Below, one piece after another: positions 10,440 through 20,666 of a stretch of 64,000 nucleotides of DNA. The first letter of the stretch is position 1, and each line of letters starts with the position of its first letter. The notes beneath the pieces were generated by a model. The model saw only the letters and a list, made by a program, of their open reading frames with translations, made no database searches and had not been told where the DNA came from. This DNA comes from Adiantum capillus-veneris (Eukaryota > Streptophyta > Polypodiopsida > Polypodiales > Pteridaceae), in the NCBI GenBank assembly GCA_014529385.2, contig CM043966.1, positions 144,510,711-144,574,710 of the forward strand, given 5' to 3'. A program made the translations under genes and the position numbers.

Positions 10440-11080
10440 ATGGCCTTCGATTCTGTAGCATGCACCTACGGGCTGGTCCGAGCAGAGAGTGAGAGAGCAA
10501 GAGTGCGGGGTGTGAGGTGGTGAGGGAGGGAGAGGGCGTGTGTGGGTTGTGGGAGATAGAGAGAGAGGTCTTGTAACATGCACCTACGGACTGGTTCGAG
10601 GGAATGCGCAAGGGGGGGGGGGGGGAGATAGGGCTGCTTTCAGCCGTCTCTGATCGAGAAAGGGGGGGAATTAAATGGGGTCATTGGTGGGGTACGAGAG
10701 AAGGGAAGGGTGCATTATTATTTCTCACAATGTGGAGTTGTTTCCACACACAACGAGAGATCAATTGAGGGCGAGGAAGTAAAGAGAGAGAAATAAAGGG
10801 CGCGGGGGCGGGGGGGGGGGGGGGGGGGGGGGTAGTGGGAGAGGGGAGAGATGGGGGGGTTGGGCTTAGCCCACTGGTGGAAGGAAAACAAGGGGTGGGG
10901 GAGAAAAAGAGAGCGACGTTTGCGAGGCGGTGAAGGTTGGGGGGAGTAAGAGAGAGTGTACGGATCATAATGAAAGAGAGGGAACTTTTTTGGGGAAAAA
11001 AAAGGCATCCGCCATTCTTTTCCTAGAGCATCAGTCCTCTGGCCGGGCTAGAGAGCGGTACGGATATTTCAGCGTCAGCA
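8793..11080 (-). repeat. TatM 5' LTR (2288 bp)
   Basis: It begins TGATGGTCG and ends GTCAGCA on the plus strand, flanked by the primer site on the left and R1 sequence on the right. The end near 11000-11080 matches the 3' LTR remnant. It holds much low-complexity DNA: a GA-rich patch near 9817-9860, (TA)n and AAATA at 10302-10338, (TG)n at 10409-10440, and G runs of 14 (10612-10625) and 23 (10810-10832). A 28-base segment containing GCACCTACGG recurs at 10455-10482 and 10573-10600, offset 118. Open frames here follow the simple repeats and are not genes. Confidence 0.8.
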
Positions 11081-11278
11081 TAAGCTTACCCTTTTGACCA
11101 AGATGACTATACATGCCTAGTGACATTCTTAGTGAACATATGTGCATCTAATTATGAGGAAGATTTACATGATTACACGGATGGTCTCACGGATGATGAA
11201 TTTATTTTTTTAATGATGACAAGGATAGGGGTTTAGACTTAGGGCTACCCACCCATCTCTACAATATCATGTTCCCTT
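11081..11278 (+). pseudogene. R1: 3' end of an unknown acidic ORF
   Basis: Starting right at the TatM LTR edge, the frame reads YPFDQDDYTCLVTFLVNI and then acidic residues. After a one-base shift near 11210 it continues FLDDDKD and ends LYNIMFP with a stop. R2 has the same C-terminal sequence on the minus strand (YPFDQDDYRSLVTFLVNI, ending IYNILFP and stop). Agreement at the protein level and a stop at the same place indicate a once-coding ORF that TatM truncated. It lies directly before the purine run and LTR start. I do not recognise the protein. Confidence 0.55.
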
Positions 11279-11292
11279 GACCCTCTAGGAGG

Positions 11293-11842
11293 TGCAAATA
11301 ATTAGGTTATGGTTCTTTATGTTGTTTTGATTGTGTTCAATAAAGGTTAGTGTCTCTTCCCACTGAGGTGCCTCCTAGAGGTATTCCTTGTGTTTTCTAG
11401 GTTTAAAAATCAAGAAGTCTAACTAAGCTAGTTTGACCAAGATAGACATTAGATATCTTCTCTTAATACCATGGGAAATTCCTTCCTAATTATCAATTGT
11501 TACTTTAGGTTCTTAATCGAATTTATGCAGCATTGTGTGCAATGTACTAGTGCTTTCTAGTGGACTTAATCTCTCTTGACCTTTAGCTTAAGTATTATAA
11601 AGGGAGTTTACTATTGTGATGAGGTGATCGCTGATGAAAGGCGCACCACTTATCTTATTTTTATAGTATTTTTTCTATGATTGGCCATTGTGGGCACCCA
11701 TGTGTGAATAGATCAAATTCATATAAAAGGTCCATTTTGACCTAAAATCCTCATTCTTGGAGGTGCTTTCTAAATAAGTGCTCTTGCTATACCTCTACCT
11801 TCTTCTCCATCGTGTGCTCACGGGTGTGTGTGTGTGTGTATC

Positions 11843-11895
<53 letters not shown>

Positions 11896-12118
11896 ATTGT
11901 GGCGGCATCGATCGTGGCGAGGGAGTTGAGCGCGGTGGCAGTGGAGGCTTCTTCTTCTTTGCCGCACGAGGAAAATCATTGAGCGGTGAGTGACACACCG
12001 TTGCCTCTTTGAACTTGCTAGGATAGTCTAGTTGTGTGCTTGCAACCATTTGTGGTTCGCACATAGTGTTTGGCAAGCTCTCGGCCACCGACACATTGTC
12101 GTGCAGCTGTGCTTCCAT
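11293..12118 (+). repeat. R1 LTR-like repeat (3' LTR of an unknown element)
   Basis: It begins TGCAAATAATTAGG after the purine-rich AGGAGG. The inverted copy at 46590-48527 also begins this way after AGGGGGAG, as expected for polypurine tract plus 3' LTR. The two copies align through the CA/TG and GA simple repeats and the block GTCTAGTTGTGTG. The outer end is uncertain (about 12090-12120). It contains a (GA)n run at 11849-11894 preceded by (GT)n. Its other half lies left of TatM or is lost. Confidence 0.6.
11849..11894 (+). repeat. (GA)n microsatellite
   Basis: About 23 uninterrupted GA units inside the R1 LTR. The inverted R2 copy has a (CT)n run at the matching place (46831-46864), so the tract is ancestral to the family. 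Confidence 0.95.
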
Positions 12119-12839
12119 GATGGGAAAAAGGGCAAGGAGATGCATATAAATTTTATTTGAAGCCTATGTGATTATCGAGCAATAATAAAGGCTTGATAAC
12201 AAGTAGGTTAAATGCTAAATGTATACCAGATGCGGCTTTAAAGGACCAAATGATGCATTGATGATGCTAGAACGAAGTATACTTGAGATGATCAGAGATG
12301 AGAGATTATGATCTAAAACTATAGTGCTTGAAGTGCTCTACCAGCTTCTCTTTACGACTTGTCGATTGGAGCTACGGTGAAGAATTTATGGTAGCTTGAA
12401 GTTTGAGTTAATTGCAAATCCGTACCAGATTGGGCAAGTGCAGTTGAGGGATTAGAGATGAAGAGAATGAATGGTCCTGAAGTGCTCACTTTGTAGAGCA
12501 CGCCGGTTTTTTTAGATCAACGATCAAAGTTCTAGTTGCCAAGATATTGGATGTTAAAGATTCACCGGACTCTAATTTGAAGACTCTTTTATTATTAACG
12601 TCTCCTTTTCTCTACTTTTTTGGATGACATCCCTCACATCTTTGGATGTTTATTGAGCATCCCTCTTGTGTTTATCATTGACAGAACACAGTTGTCATAT
12701 TTCTCTCACTCTCAATTGTAGCCTTCACCATATATGGTGTGCAAATTTTGCGATCTTATCTTATATGTCTTCTCGCAACCAGATATGACTATGACCATTC
12801 TCATCAACGACTTTCCTTCTGGCCACGTTTTGTTCCTCC
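12119..12839 (+). other. No gene seen; presumed CopA upstream region
   Basis: About 720 bases with no convincing coding frame, RNA gene or primer site. Because it precedes the CopA gag remnant it may contain the decayed CopA 5' LTR and leader, but I could not find LTR ends or a TGGTATCAGAGC site here. Confidence 0.4.
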
Positions 12840-12869
12840 TTTCCAAGACTAAGGATTTCTAGGCTAGAA

Positions 12870-13690
12870 AGCAAAGATGTTGTTAATTCTTGAAGGCGAT
12901 GAACTCTCTGATGTTGTCCTTGGAAATCATGTTTGTCCGCCTCATCCTGTTGATATAGATGATAACAACGTGCTTATCACTGAAGGACCTATATTTGAAG
13001 ATTGGAAGTGTTGCGTATAAGGATTGGCAATGACGTGATAAAGCAACTCGTCGTTAGTATATTCTTTCTGGTCTTACTGATTCTCTTTTCCTTGCTATGT
13101 ATGAACTGTCTACTTTCCATGATGTATGGAAGTACCTTATTGCATTCTTTCAGAAGAAATCTATTTTAGAAATACTTTATTTGAGAGGGTTTCTTAACAA
13201 GTTACAATATGAAGTTGGTACTACCATGAAGGGACATATTGAGTCTTTCAAATCTATTATTAATCAACTTGCCTGCTAGTGTCGGTGATTCTATTCCACA
13301 AAAATAACTAATTACACTTCTCCTTGATACGGGGAAGGACTCTTCTTATATAACATCGTTACTATTCTCTCTAATAAAGATGGTCTCAATTTTGACCAAG
13401 CCTGCATGTCTTTAATTGAATACTCTCAACGTCAAGAACAACATCATGTTGGTCATGATACAACTATGATTTCACAAGAGGAGACTTAGTCACAACAGAT
13501 GGAACGTGCTTTTTATACTCGAAGGAATCCATTTCAATGAGGAAACCGCAGAGGTGTCTGTCACGGTAATATTTTCTCTCGTCTCAAATTTCCTAAATAA
13601 TAAGCAATGTTCTTACTGCAACAGAAATTGCCATACTGAAGATGATTGTTGGGAACATCAATATAGTGAAGAACACAATATTACCACTAA
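12870..13690 (+). pseudogene. CopA gag
   Basis: Copia-type gag in several frames. Fragments read KMLLILEGDELSDVVLGNH near 12880, YELSTFHDVWKYLIAFFQKK at 13100, and GTTMKGHIESFKSIINQL up to 13276. A zinc knuckle of C-x2-C-x3-H-x4-C spacing, CSYCNRNCHTEDDC, lies near 13611-13652, and a second cysteine pair CKYCGRSDHPPHMC near 13730-13770. The W-K-Y-L block and tandem knuckles are usual for plant copia gag. Stops at several points prevent expression. Confidence 0.7.
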
Positions 13691-13849
13691 ATAACCACAT
13701 TTATCTAGAGACTCTTCTTCTTCTTCTTGTAAATATTGTGGACGATCTGATCATCCGCCTCATATGTGCTATAAGTGTTGATTAGACATAGATCGTAGTA
13801 GAGCATATGCTACTGAACATCAAAACAATATTGTAACAGAAACAGGCTG

Positions 13850-13976
13850 CATCCTATGTTCAATTGCTCCAGACAGAATACTTCATGTACATAATGGATC
13901 ACTTTTCATTGTCGATTCTAGTGCTACAAAAAATATGACATATCAGTCTAAGTGGCTCCGTAACTATCATCCACGT
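13850..13976 (+). pseudogene. CopA protease, 5' part
   Basis: It reads GSLFIVDSSATKNMTYQSKW, the copia protease active site; CopB has VDSGTTRN at the same place, so the Gly of D-S-G is replaced here by Ser. The frame ends in NYHPR at the Tat1 LTR. The continuation is at 21822, in frame once the target duplication is counted. Confidence 0.75.
13973..13976 (+). other. Target duplication, left copy (Tat1)
   Basis: ACGT before the Tat1 5' LTR, paired with ACAT at 21818-21821 after the 3' LTR; the single difference is a G to A change at a CpG. Counting it as a 4-base duplication restores the CopA frame. Four bases is shorter than the 5 usual for Ty3 elements. Confidence 0.55.
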
Positions 13977-15792
13977 TGTCAAGAGTTTTTTGGAGCAAGG
14001 GATTGAGTATATGTAGATAACCATGCATGGTGCATCGAATAAAGAATTTTCCATTTTCCAGAGCTAGGTGGTTACGTGGGGCCCACATGTGTGTAGGTAG
14101 GACATCATGTACATAGTGTATCGATTTTCACTACCACCAATACCATTGTGATTTTTATATAATAATGAGAAGTTGATAGCACGTTGATGGAGCAAAAGAT
14201 GTCGTGCGCACACTCAAACACCCAGACAACTCAACACAACAAAGGAATTTACTTAAATTCCTCACCTCACCCACTACCACTTAGAAGCTCCTCTGAAAAC
14301 TCTACCCACAAGCTCAATTCAAACTCCAAACGCCTCGACCTACAAGCCCTTGCCTGCCCGCAGACACTACAAGGTGAGTCGAGGTGATCAACACTTGAAA
14401 TCACTCTTGATGGTGACAAAAAAATACAAGAAAAACCATCAAAAACCCAAAAACTCCAGCCAAAAATTGCCACTCTCAAACCATTGCAAAAGCTTCACCA
14501 AACTCCACTCTGTTGGATTGGAGTAGCACCAACCCTAATGGCACCGATACAGGGTCACATAGTCTTGCAGAAAGCCGCACCTTCTTCCCTCAATTCCTTG
14601 CACACACACATCCATGGAAACCTTAGAACTCCCATAGACTCTCCCAAGTGCAAAATTGAAGAGAGAAAGCTCTCATTCACTCCTCCACACACTCGAAAAC
14701 AGGACGCGAACGCAACGGGATTGCACTAGATCACCTGTAGGAACCCTGCTTCCTCCCACACACACAGGGGTGAAAGTGTTGATATTTCTCTTCCAAAGTC
14801 CTCCCTCAGCCTATACCATCATGGCACCGTGAGTGATGTGGCAATTTGAAGCCATTTCCCACCTTTTTTGACCATTTTTGGACCTTTTTTGGCCTAGTTT
14901 TGACCCCTGCCAGGCATTTTTCGCAGGAAGAACACCTTTTTTCGAACTTGAAACCACTTTGCAAAGCTCCCAAATGCATGTATTTACATCTTTTTGTACA
15001 TATGAACATGCATATAAATGCTACTTTGTACACGCCAAAAGCGGTCTATCAACATAAAACTTCTCGAGGAAGCTATCCGCGGGCCGACGACATGAGGTAA
15101 GCAGGTGCGTCAGATGGCATCTAGTGGTGTGAGGAGGTCGAATGGGATCAATATTTGCACGTGGATAAGTACGGACACAACGTGGGTGTTTTCTTGTGAT
15201 AATTATGCAAAAAGTTAATCGTGAGGACCATCTTTTGGGGCCACTTCACGTGGTGGCGGGATGCATTATTGAAAAAAGTTGAGTGCTAGGTGTGCGGATG
15301 GATGCAGCAGGGTGACAACTATGCACTGCGAGGCCAGTTTTTGGCCTGTTCGGGGTCCATTTGAGATCAACTAAAAGTCCAAGGGTGATCAAGTAATAAA
15401 GCTAAGTGTGGGAACTGAAAAACGAGAGAGAAGACCAGAAAAAATGTGGAGAGAAGAGGAGGAAAAACTGCAACTGTATTTTTGCTGTTTTTGGAGCCTG
15501 TTTTGGCCATAAACTGCTCATCTGAGGCCGGATTTGAGCACTTTGACATTGTAGACTGGGGTTTTGGGCCGTTCTGGATGCCATGGTGATGTCCATTTTT
15601 CCAAATTCCTTAATTTTTTTCTGTTGTTTTGGCTGTGTAAGTTTCTCCTATGAGCGAAGCTTCTGCTCCAGTTTGTGATTGTATCTGGCATGTTTTACCC
15701 ATATTGTGTGAGCTATTTGCCGCATTGGTATTGGCCCAAGATCAATTGTACCTAAACATAAAAAATTATCCTCTTTTGAGCTGATTTTTTTG

Positions 15793-15826
<34 letters not shown>

Positions 15827-16007
15827 GACTGCGTAAATAGGTAGTCTCTCTTCTCTCACTCCATCGATGTGTTCCCTGTCTTGGCCAGGTGGGTTGTATA
15901 AGCCGAGTGGTACCCCATAGTGTGTGTGTGTGTGTGTGTGTGTATCATCCCAAGAGTGTGTGTCGTGTCATTATAGAGGCGTTGTGTGTGTTTTCATCTC
16001 GCTCATA
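13977..16007 (+). repeat. Tat1 5' LTR with internal insertion
   Basis: It begins TGTCAAGAGTTTTTTGG and ends TCTCGCTCATA. The 3' LTR begins TGTAAGGAGTTTTTTGG and ends TCCCGCTCACA. Without the 867-bp insertion (14185-15051) and its 4-base duplication it would be about 1160 bp, like the 1151-bp partner and the 1146-bp Tat2 LTR. It contains (CT)n near 15797-15822 and (GT)n near 15921-15943. Confidence 0.9.
14185..15051 (+). mobile_element. 867-bp insertion in Tat1 5' LTR, probable solo LTR
   Basis: Sequence absent from the Tat1 3' LTR and from the Tat2 LTR. It begins TGATGGAGC and ends TCTATCA, flanked by ACGT (14181-14184) and ACAT (15052-15055); the empty site in the 3' LTR reads AGCACGTAAAAC. 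TG...CA ends and lack of coding capacity suggest a solo LTR. A MITE is possible because the outermost bases are loosely inverted (TGATGGA against TGATAGA). Open frames inside it have no recognisable features. Confidence 0.65.
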
Positions 16008-16012
16008 TTCTT

Positions 16013-16033
16013 TTGGTGCCCCCACGGAGGATC
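16013..16033 (+). other. Tat1 primer-binding site
   Basis: TTGGTGCCCCCACGGAGG lies 5 bases inside the 5' LTR end. It is nearly identical to the site of TatM and close to that of Tat3, so all three Tat-like elements use the same primer type. Confidence 0.8.
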
Positions 16034-16732
16034 TTCTTCGAGTACCTTCAGCTTCGGGATTACAAGTTTTAGATTGTAGGTTACAGGTTACAGGTTACAA
16101 GGACAGGTATAGATACAGGTGATTCACACAGGTATAGGTAGCTGGAGTAGAGTGATACACTGACAGTGGAAGTCACTTGCAGTTGTCGTGGGTATGCATC
16201 ATTTGGCGCCTGTTTGAGCGCATTGTCTGTTGGTATTGTAAGTTACTTGTGGAAACTGCCATTGTATGCCTTTGTGGAGCCATACTTGGTTTTATTTGGT
16301 AGTCCCATCCATTTCTGAGACTTGGTCTGGAAGATAGTCATTTCTGAGACTTGACTATACGAGATTTGCATAAGCCTTCGAGTGAGGGTCGATGGCGTGA
16401 GGTTTTATTGAGCTGGGGGATTCTCAAATGTGAGATCCTTTCGGTGATACAGGTGGCTGGAGCACCCTTTTCATGACCTCTCCATAGGCTATGTACTAGT
16501 GATTCCTACTTGATGCTGGGGTTCTATTGTTGGCAGTTTATGCATACATATACAGTCTATATTTTGGGTTCTCATTGCTCTACTTCTGGGGAAACTATGT
16601 CAAATTTTCTCCAAGTTATGATGGCTGGTTTTTTGGTCTTTTAAGAAATTTATGTTGTTATGCTGCTGAAATTTTGGTAAAATTAGAGGATAAGACATGT
16701 GTGCTTTCTTGGGAGCTACATGGTTGACTTTA
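16034..16732 (+). other. Tat1 untranslated leader
   Basis: About 700 bases between primer site and leader ORF with no coding frame I can support. A short tandem of ACAGGTTACAGG-like units occurs near 16080-16135. Confidence 0.5.
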
Positions 16733-16951
16733 ATGGATGATCAAAATGGACCTCGATTTACTCCTTTTCATTTAACACAAAGAATCCAAATAAATGTTCA
16801 TGTGTCTAGGAAGATTTTTTTCCAGCACCACATAGTCTTTATGTTCGGGCCAAGAAGATTAAGAGAGATATTGGAATGCCCTTTGCCTGTTTTAATTCCG
16901 ATGATTAACTATGAAAATTCATTTGATGTGCATGTGTTTGTCCTTATCTAA
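16733..16951 (+). CDS. Leader ORF, copy B, 72 aa, upstream of Tat1 gag
   Basis: An intact 72-codon frame starting MDDQNGPRFTPFH and ending SFDVHVFVLI. An in-frame ATG exists 36 bases upstream, but the alignment to Tat3 copy A and TatM copy D begins exactly at 16733, all three being 72 residues long without gaps. It is closest to copy A (shared FMFG, EIL, SFDV). Conserved positions across copies include K27, Q31, G39, E45, P52, P56, V66 and L71. It ends 102 bases before gag. An intact frame in an element whose pol is full of stops is notable. No known domain is recognised. Confidence 0.75.
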   Translation: MDDQNGPRFTPFHLTQRIQINVHVSRKIFFQHHIVFMFGPRRLREILECPLPVLIPMINYENSFDVHVFVLI

Positions 16952-17053
16952 AGTTGAGCTCCATTGAAGTTTCTGGGAATTGAGTCAATAAAAAGTTTTG
17001 GGTTCTTGCACATGTGTTCAAAGGGGTTCTCAAAGCATTGAACTTGGGTAGCC

Positions 17054-17532
17054 ATGGCTTTCTCTTATCCAGAGTTTCATGGAAGAAGTGATGAAGATGT
17101 GGAAGAATTTTTGGAAAAGATGGAGGTTGCCTGCATTAGCAACCAGATTCATGACCTAGCACAGATGTTATGTCTTCTCCAAATTTGTTTGAAGAGTGAT
17201 GCACGAGTTTGGTCCAAAGCATTTGAAGAGGAGTTGCGTGTGGCTGATCCACCTGTAAGATTGAGTTGAGACAATCTAAGGCATGGATTGGAAGCGGAGT
17301 TTATGAAGATAAAAGATACCGACAAAGTGTGGCAAGAAGTACAAGGTTTGGTGCATAAGGAAGGTGAGCCAGTAGATGCGTACATACGTAAGTTTTCATT
17401 GGCATGGGAGCGGATGTGCAAGGCCTTAGAACCACAAGTACCCCCACCTAACATGATGAAGAAGGATAGATTCTTGGATGGCCTTTGGGAGAATATACAT
17501 TGGAGAGTGGAGCTAAAGAAGCCTAGGACATA
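17054..17532 (+). pseudogene. Tat1 gag, C-terminally deleted
   Basis: It begins MAFSYPEFHGRSDEDVEEF, then MEVACISNQIHD, matching TatM gag (FEVACVVRN). One in-frame stop at 17267 separates it from the second part with VWQEVQGLVHKEGEPVDAYI and KKDRFLDGLWENIHWRV. There is no zinc knuckle. At about 17515-17530 the capsid is joined to the segment that in Tat3 precedes RT, removing nucleocapsid and protease. Confidence 0.8.
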
Positions 17533-18790
17533 GTGCAGCAAAGGCTAAGAAGGATGGGTCAACAGAAAATGGAAGCCTTGCGGGAAGAGGTGGACAAGTT
17601 ATTGAAGGCAGGGTTCATAGTCCCAGTGGAAACCACAGAATGGGTGAGTCAAGTAGTAGTCAGTCCAAAGAAGGATGGGAACTGGAGGATTTGTGTAGAT
17701 TTTAAACCCTTAAAAGTAGCCACTAAGAAGAACCCATACCCTCTTCCATTCATTGATCAGATCTTGAATTCAGTGGGGGTACGTTATGAGAGGTACAATG
17801 TGTGTGATGGTTTTTCAGGCTTTTTTTAATTGAAGATTGCTCTTGAAGACCGAACAAAGACAACTTTCATTATGCCATGGGGCTGCTATTGCTACAGAAT
17901 ATTTCCATTTGGGTTGTCAAATGGACCATCTTTCTATCAAGAGAGAGCAAATTGGGTATTAAAACCATTCATTGGTAGTTGTGTTAAAGCTTTTATGGAT
18001 GACTTTTGTGTCTACAGGAGTAGGGCTGAACACCATGAGAAGTTGCAGATGGTATTGGCTCGATATGATGAATGTGGAGGAAAACTTAATCCAAAGAAAT
18101 GTCATTTAACACAGCCAAGGGTGAAGTTATTGGGCCATATGGTGTCAAAAAATGGCATTGAGGCTGATCTAGACAAGGTTAAGTCTATTATTCTTCTTCC
18201 ATCACCTATGAGTACAAAGCACTTGGCAACCTTTATACACAAAGTAAATTACATGACGCAGTTTATCCCATTGTCTTCGCAGCTCCTTTATCCATTACAA
18301 CAAGTGGCAAAGAATGATCCATTGCAATGGGATGACAAGTGTGAAGAAGTGTTTCAAGAGGTGAAAGAGGTGTTAGGGGGGTTGTCAGCCATGCAGGCTC
18401 CTGATTGGGAGGAAGTTTTTTATGTAAATCCATTAGTAGGGGATGATGCCATTGGAGCAATGCTATTGCAAAAGGGGAAGGGCAGTCATTATATGAGGCC
18501 AGTGTATTGTGCAAGCCGAGTGAAGTTGTTAGCAGAGAGAAAATTCTCGGAAGTAGAGCTAGTGATGGCCAGTGTAATATTTTCTTTCAACGATTTCGTC
18601 ATTACTTGCTACCACGACCTTTTGTTTTCTTGACGAGTTATGCCTTTTTGCCACAATTATTTAATGGCACTAACATGTCAAATGTGGTCAAGAAATGGGT
18701 AATTTAGTTGCTAGAGTTTGAGTTCTGTTTTCTAGTGAAAGATAGTACAAGAGCTACCCTAGCTGATTTGTTGACTTACAAGGAGAATCC
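17533..18790 (+). pseudogene. Tat1 reverse transcriptase and gypsy RNase H
   Basis: RT motifs in order: KKDGNWRICVDFKPLKVAT near 17670, CDGFSGFF, then after a stop at 17827 KIALEDRTKTTFIMPWGC, FGLSNGPSFYQ, and FMDDFCVY with the catalytic Asp pair near 17997. The thumb continues NPKKCHLTQPRVKLLGHMVS. Gypsy RNase H follows with NPLVGDDAIGAMLLQ and EVELVMASVIF, a frame change near 18590, and RATLADLLTYKENP. A stop lies near 18705. Confidence 0.85.
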
Positions 18791-18839
18791 CCTTCTTGTT
18801 AAGGAAGAGGTGGTGAGAAAGGTAGTTGAAGAAGTGCCA

Positions 18840-19220
18840 CAGATGAACAATGCACATGTTTTGTTCTTTGATGGCTCATACAGGAAGAGCCATGATGCGG
18901 CTTCAGGGGGTATAGCACTTTATGACCCAGAGGGGACGCTAGTATGCAAGAGAGGGTTCAAGTTGGATGCACATAGTAACAATGAGGCTGAATATGCTGC
19001 ATTGGAATCCGGCTTACACATTTGTTTGAAGTATGGGATAAGAAGATTGAGCATAAAAGGTGATGCCTTGTTAGTTGTGAAGCAAGTGCTAGGTGTGTGG
19101 AAGAGCAAGAACACCTCATTGAAGGAAATGTGTTTCATAATTAAAGGCCTGTTAAAAAGGTTTGAAGCATCGAGCAGCAGACACATTGAACATGCTCTAA
19201 ATGGAGAGGCACATGAAGTA
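18840..19220 (+). pseudogene. Tat1 second RNase H
   Basis: The archaeal-type RNase H of the Tat lineage: LFFDGSYRKSHDAASGG (first Asp), AHSNNEAEYAALESGL (Glu), SIKGDALLVVKQVLG (Asp), and a C-terminal HIEHALNGEAHEV. The domain lies in an open frame that begins at 18708 and continues into integrase, so its residues are complete. It would be part of the Gag-Pol product, which no longer exists here. Confidence 0.85.
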
Positions 19221-19299
19221 ACTCAAAGCATGATTGGGGAGCTATTTGTGTTGAGGACCAATTTACCTCTTTATCATGGCCGGGAAAGTTTGGCTCAAG

Positions 19300-20637
19300 A
19301 ACAGGAGTTTTTGCTAACAAGAATCATTCCGAAGAACATTCAAAAGTCTAAGAAGTATGGTTTTGTGCATGGAGCATACAAGTACAAGTTGATTGGTGAT
19401 GTCTTATACATGAAAGGGGCTAATCTTGTGTTGAGACATGTACCTTGGAGGGAGGAGCTTTACAGAGTGTTGGAAGAGAATCATGAAGGTGCATGTGGCG
19501 GCCATTTTGCTCTAAAGATCACCTTGCATAAGATCCTGCAAGAGGGGTATGTATGGCCTACTTTGCACAAGGATGTTCACCATTGGTGTAGGTCTTGAAA
19601 TAGGTGTCAATCATTTGGGAAGAGAGTGTTGAAGCCAGAGTTACGAAAAATCATCATGGTGTTTGATGTGTTTGAAAAGTAGGGAATTGATGCAATAGGC
19701 CCGCTACCTATCACAAGCAGAGGCAAAAGCTATATTTTGACTGCAGTGAACTATCTCTGTAGATGGTCAGAGGCTATAGCACTAAAATAGATCACTGCAA
19801 AGGATTTGTGTATGATGAAATATGTCGCAAGTTTGGGGTGCCACTTGAGCTACTTTCGGATAAGGGTCCAGGCTTTAGAGCTAATCTGCTAGACTTTTTA
19901 TGCGCGAAGATGAAGATTAGACATCAGCATACCACTCCTTATTATCCGTAGTGTAATGGCTTAAATGAAAGATTCAATGGTGAGTTGGTACAAATCCTTT
20001 CGAAAGTGACAGAGCACCAAGTAAAGAATTGGGATTTGGAATTGCCTAGTGCATTATGGGCTTATCGTACTTCGGTGAAGACAGGTACAGGGTTTACTCC
20101 ATTTCATTTGGTTTATGTAAAGGAAGAACTATTGCCTATGGAAGTAGAGTTTCCTGCAGTAAATATGCTAGAGAAGTTGCTTGGGCCGCCTAGTGATGCA
20201 TTCAAAGAGAGGCTCTTACATTTACAAGAGGTTCAACTGGATAGGATGAGTGCATTGGAACATTATGGGCAAATGTAGGATAAGGCTTTGGCAAAGATAA
20301 ATGAAAAGGTCAAAAGTAAGGGTATCAATAAGCATGACCTGGTTTTGCGCTACAATAGTAAGCTGGACAACACCTTCCAAAAGAAGTTTCAAATTAAGTG
20401 GGAAGGCCCTTTCAAGGTAGTGGAGTGTTTTTCGAATGGTACTTATCAGTTGGCTAACCTAGATGGGATTCTACATAAGGCGATAGTAAATGGATTGCGT
20501 CTTAAATTGTATCATGCCAGGTTAATGATGGTGGAGCAAGACAAGCTATTTGCAGAACAAGTAATGTATGTGAGGGATGAGGAGACTTGTGACGCGGCGA
20601 GTCTCATTTCTCTTTTTGTTGCTCCTGATCATGAATG
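19300..20637 (+). pseudogene. Tat1 integrase (several stops)
   Basis: The zinc domain has CGGHFALK and HHWCRS, but the codon for the third-from-last position is TGA at 19596, where Tat2 has C in CRSCNRCQ, so the HHCC finger is broken. Catalytic residues remain: D in GIDAIGPLP, D in LLSDKGPGF, E in GLNERFNG. A frame change near 19790 and stops at 19950 and 20276 divide the rest. The C-terminus reads KWEGPFKVVECF and ends at 20637 without a chromodomain. Confidence 0.85.
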
Positions 20638-20645
20638 ATCTAGCA

Positions 20646-20666
20646 GACTAGGGGATGGGCAAATTA
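20646..20666 (+). other. Tat1 purine-rich tract
   Basis: The purine-rich AGGGGATGGGCAAATTA directly precedes the 3' LTR start TGTAAGG. Tat2 has AGGGAATGGGCAAATTA in the same place. The run is interrupted, which is weaker than in TatM or Tat3. Confidence 0.55.

Larger units (their letters stand above)
2071..11080 (-). mobile_element. TatM: Tat-like Ty3/gypsy element, dual RNase H
   Basis: An LTR retrotransposon on the minus strand: 5' LTR 8793-11080, primer site 8766-8787, leader ORF 8014-8232, gag, protease, RT, gypsy RNase H, second RNase H, integrase, polypurine tract 2397-2412, and a truncated 3' LTR 2071-2396. The second RNase H between the gypsy RNase H and integrase is the hallmark of the plant Tat lineage, which is why it is called Tat-like. 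Every coding block has stops or frameshifts, so it is dead as an autonomous element. It sits inside the R1 element, whose sequence resumes immediately at 11081. No target duplication can be checked because the outer end of the left LTR is missing. Confidence 0.85.

Noticed and set aside
10344-10611. Minus-strand frames rich in His, Thr and Ser over the TatM LTR
   Set aside because: They follow (TG)n and GA-rich simple repeats and lie in an LTR; composition explains the open frames.
11795-12145. 116-codon minus-strand frame ending in a Ser-Leu repeat
   Set aside because: The Ser-Leu run is the (GA)n microsatellite read in reverse, and the R2 copy does not keep the frame.
14806-15100. Overlapping 75-84 codon frames in the 867-bp insertion
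   Set aside because: No recognisable motif, no homologue in the window, and the segment behaves as a solo LTR.
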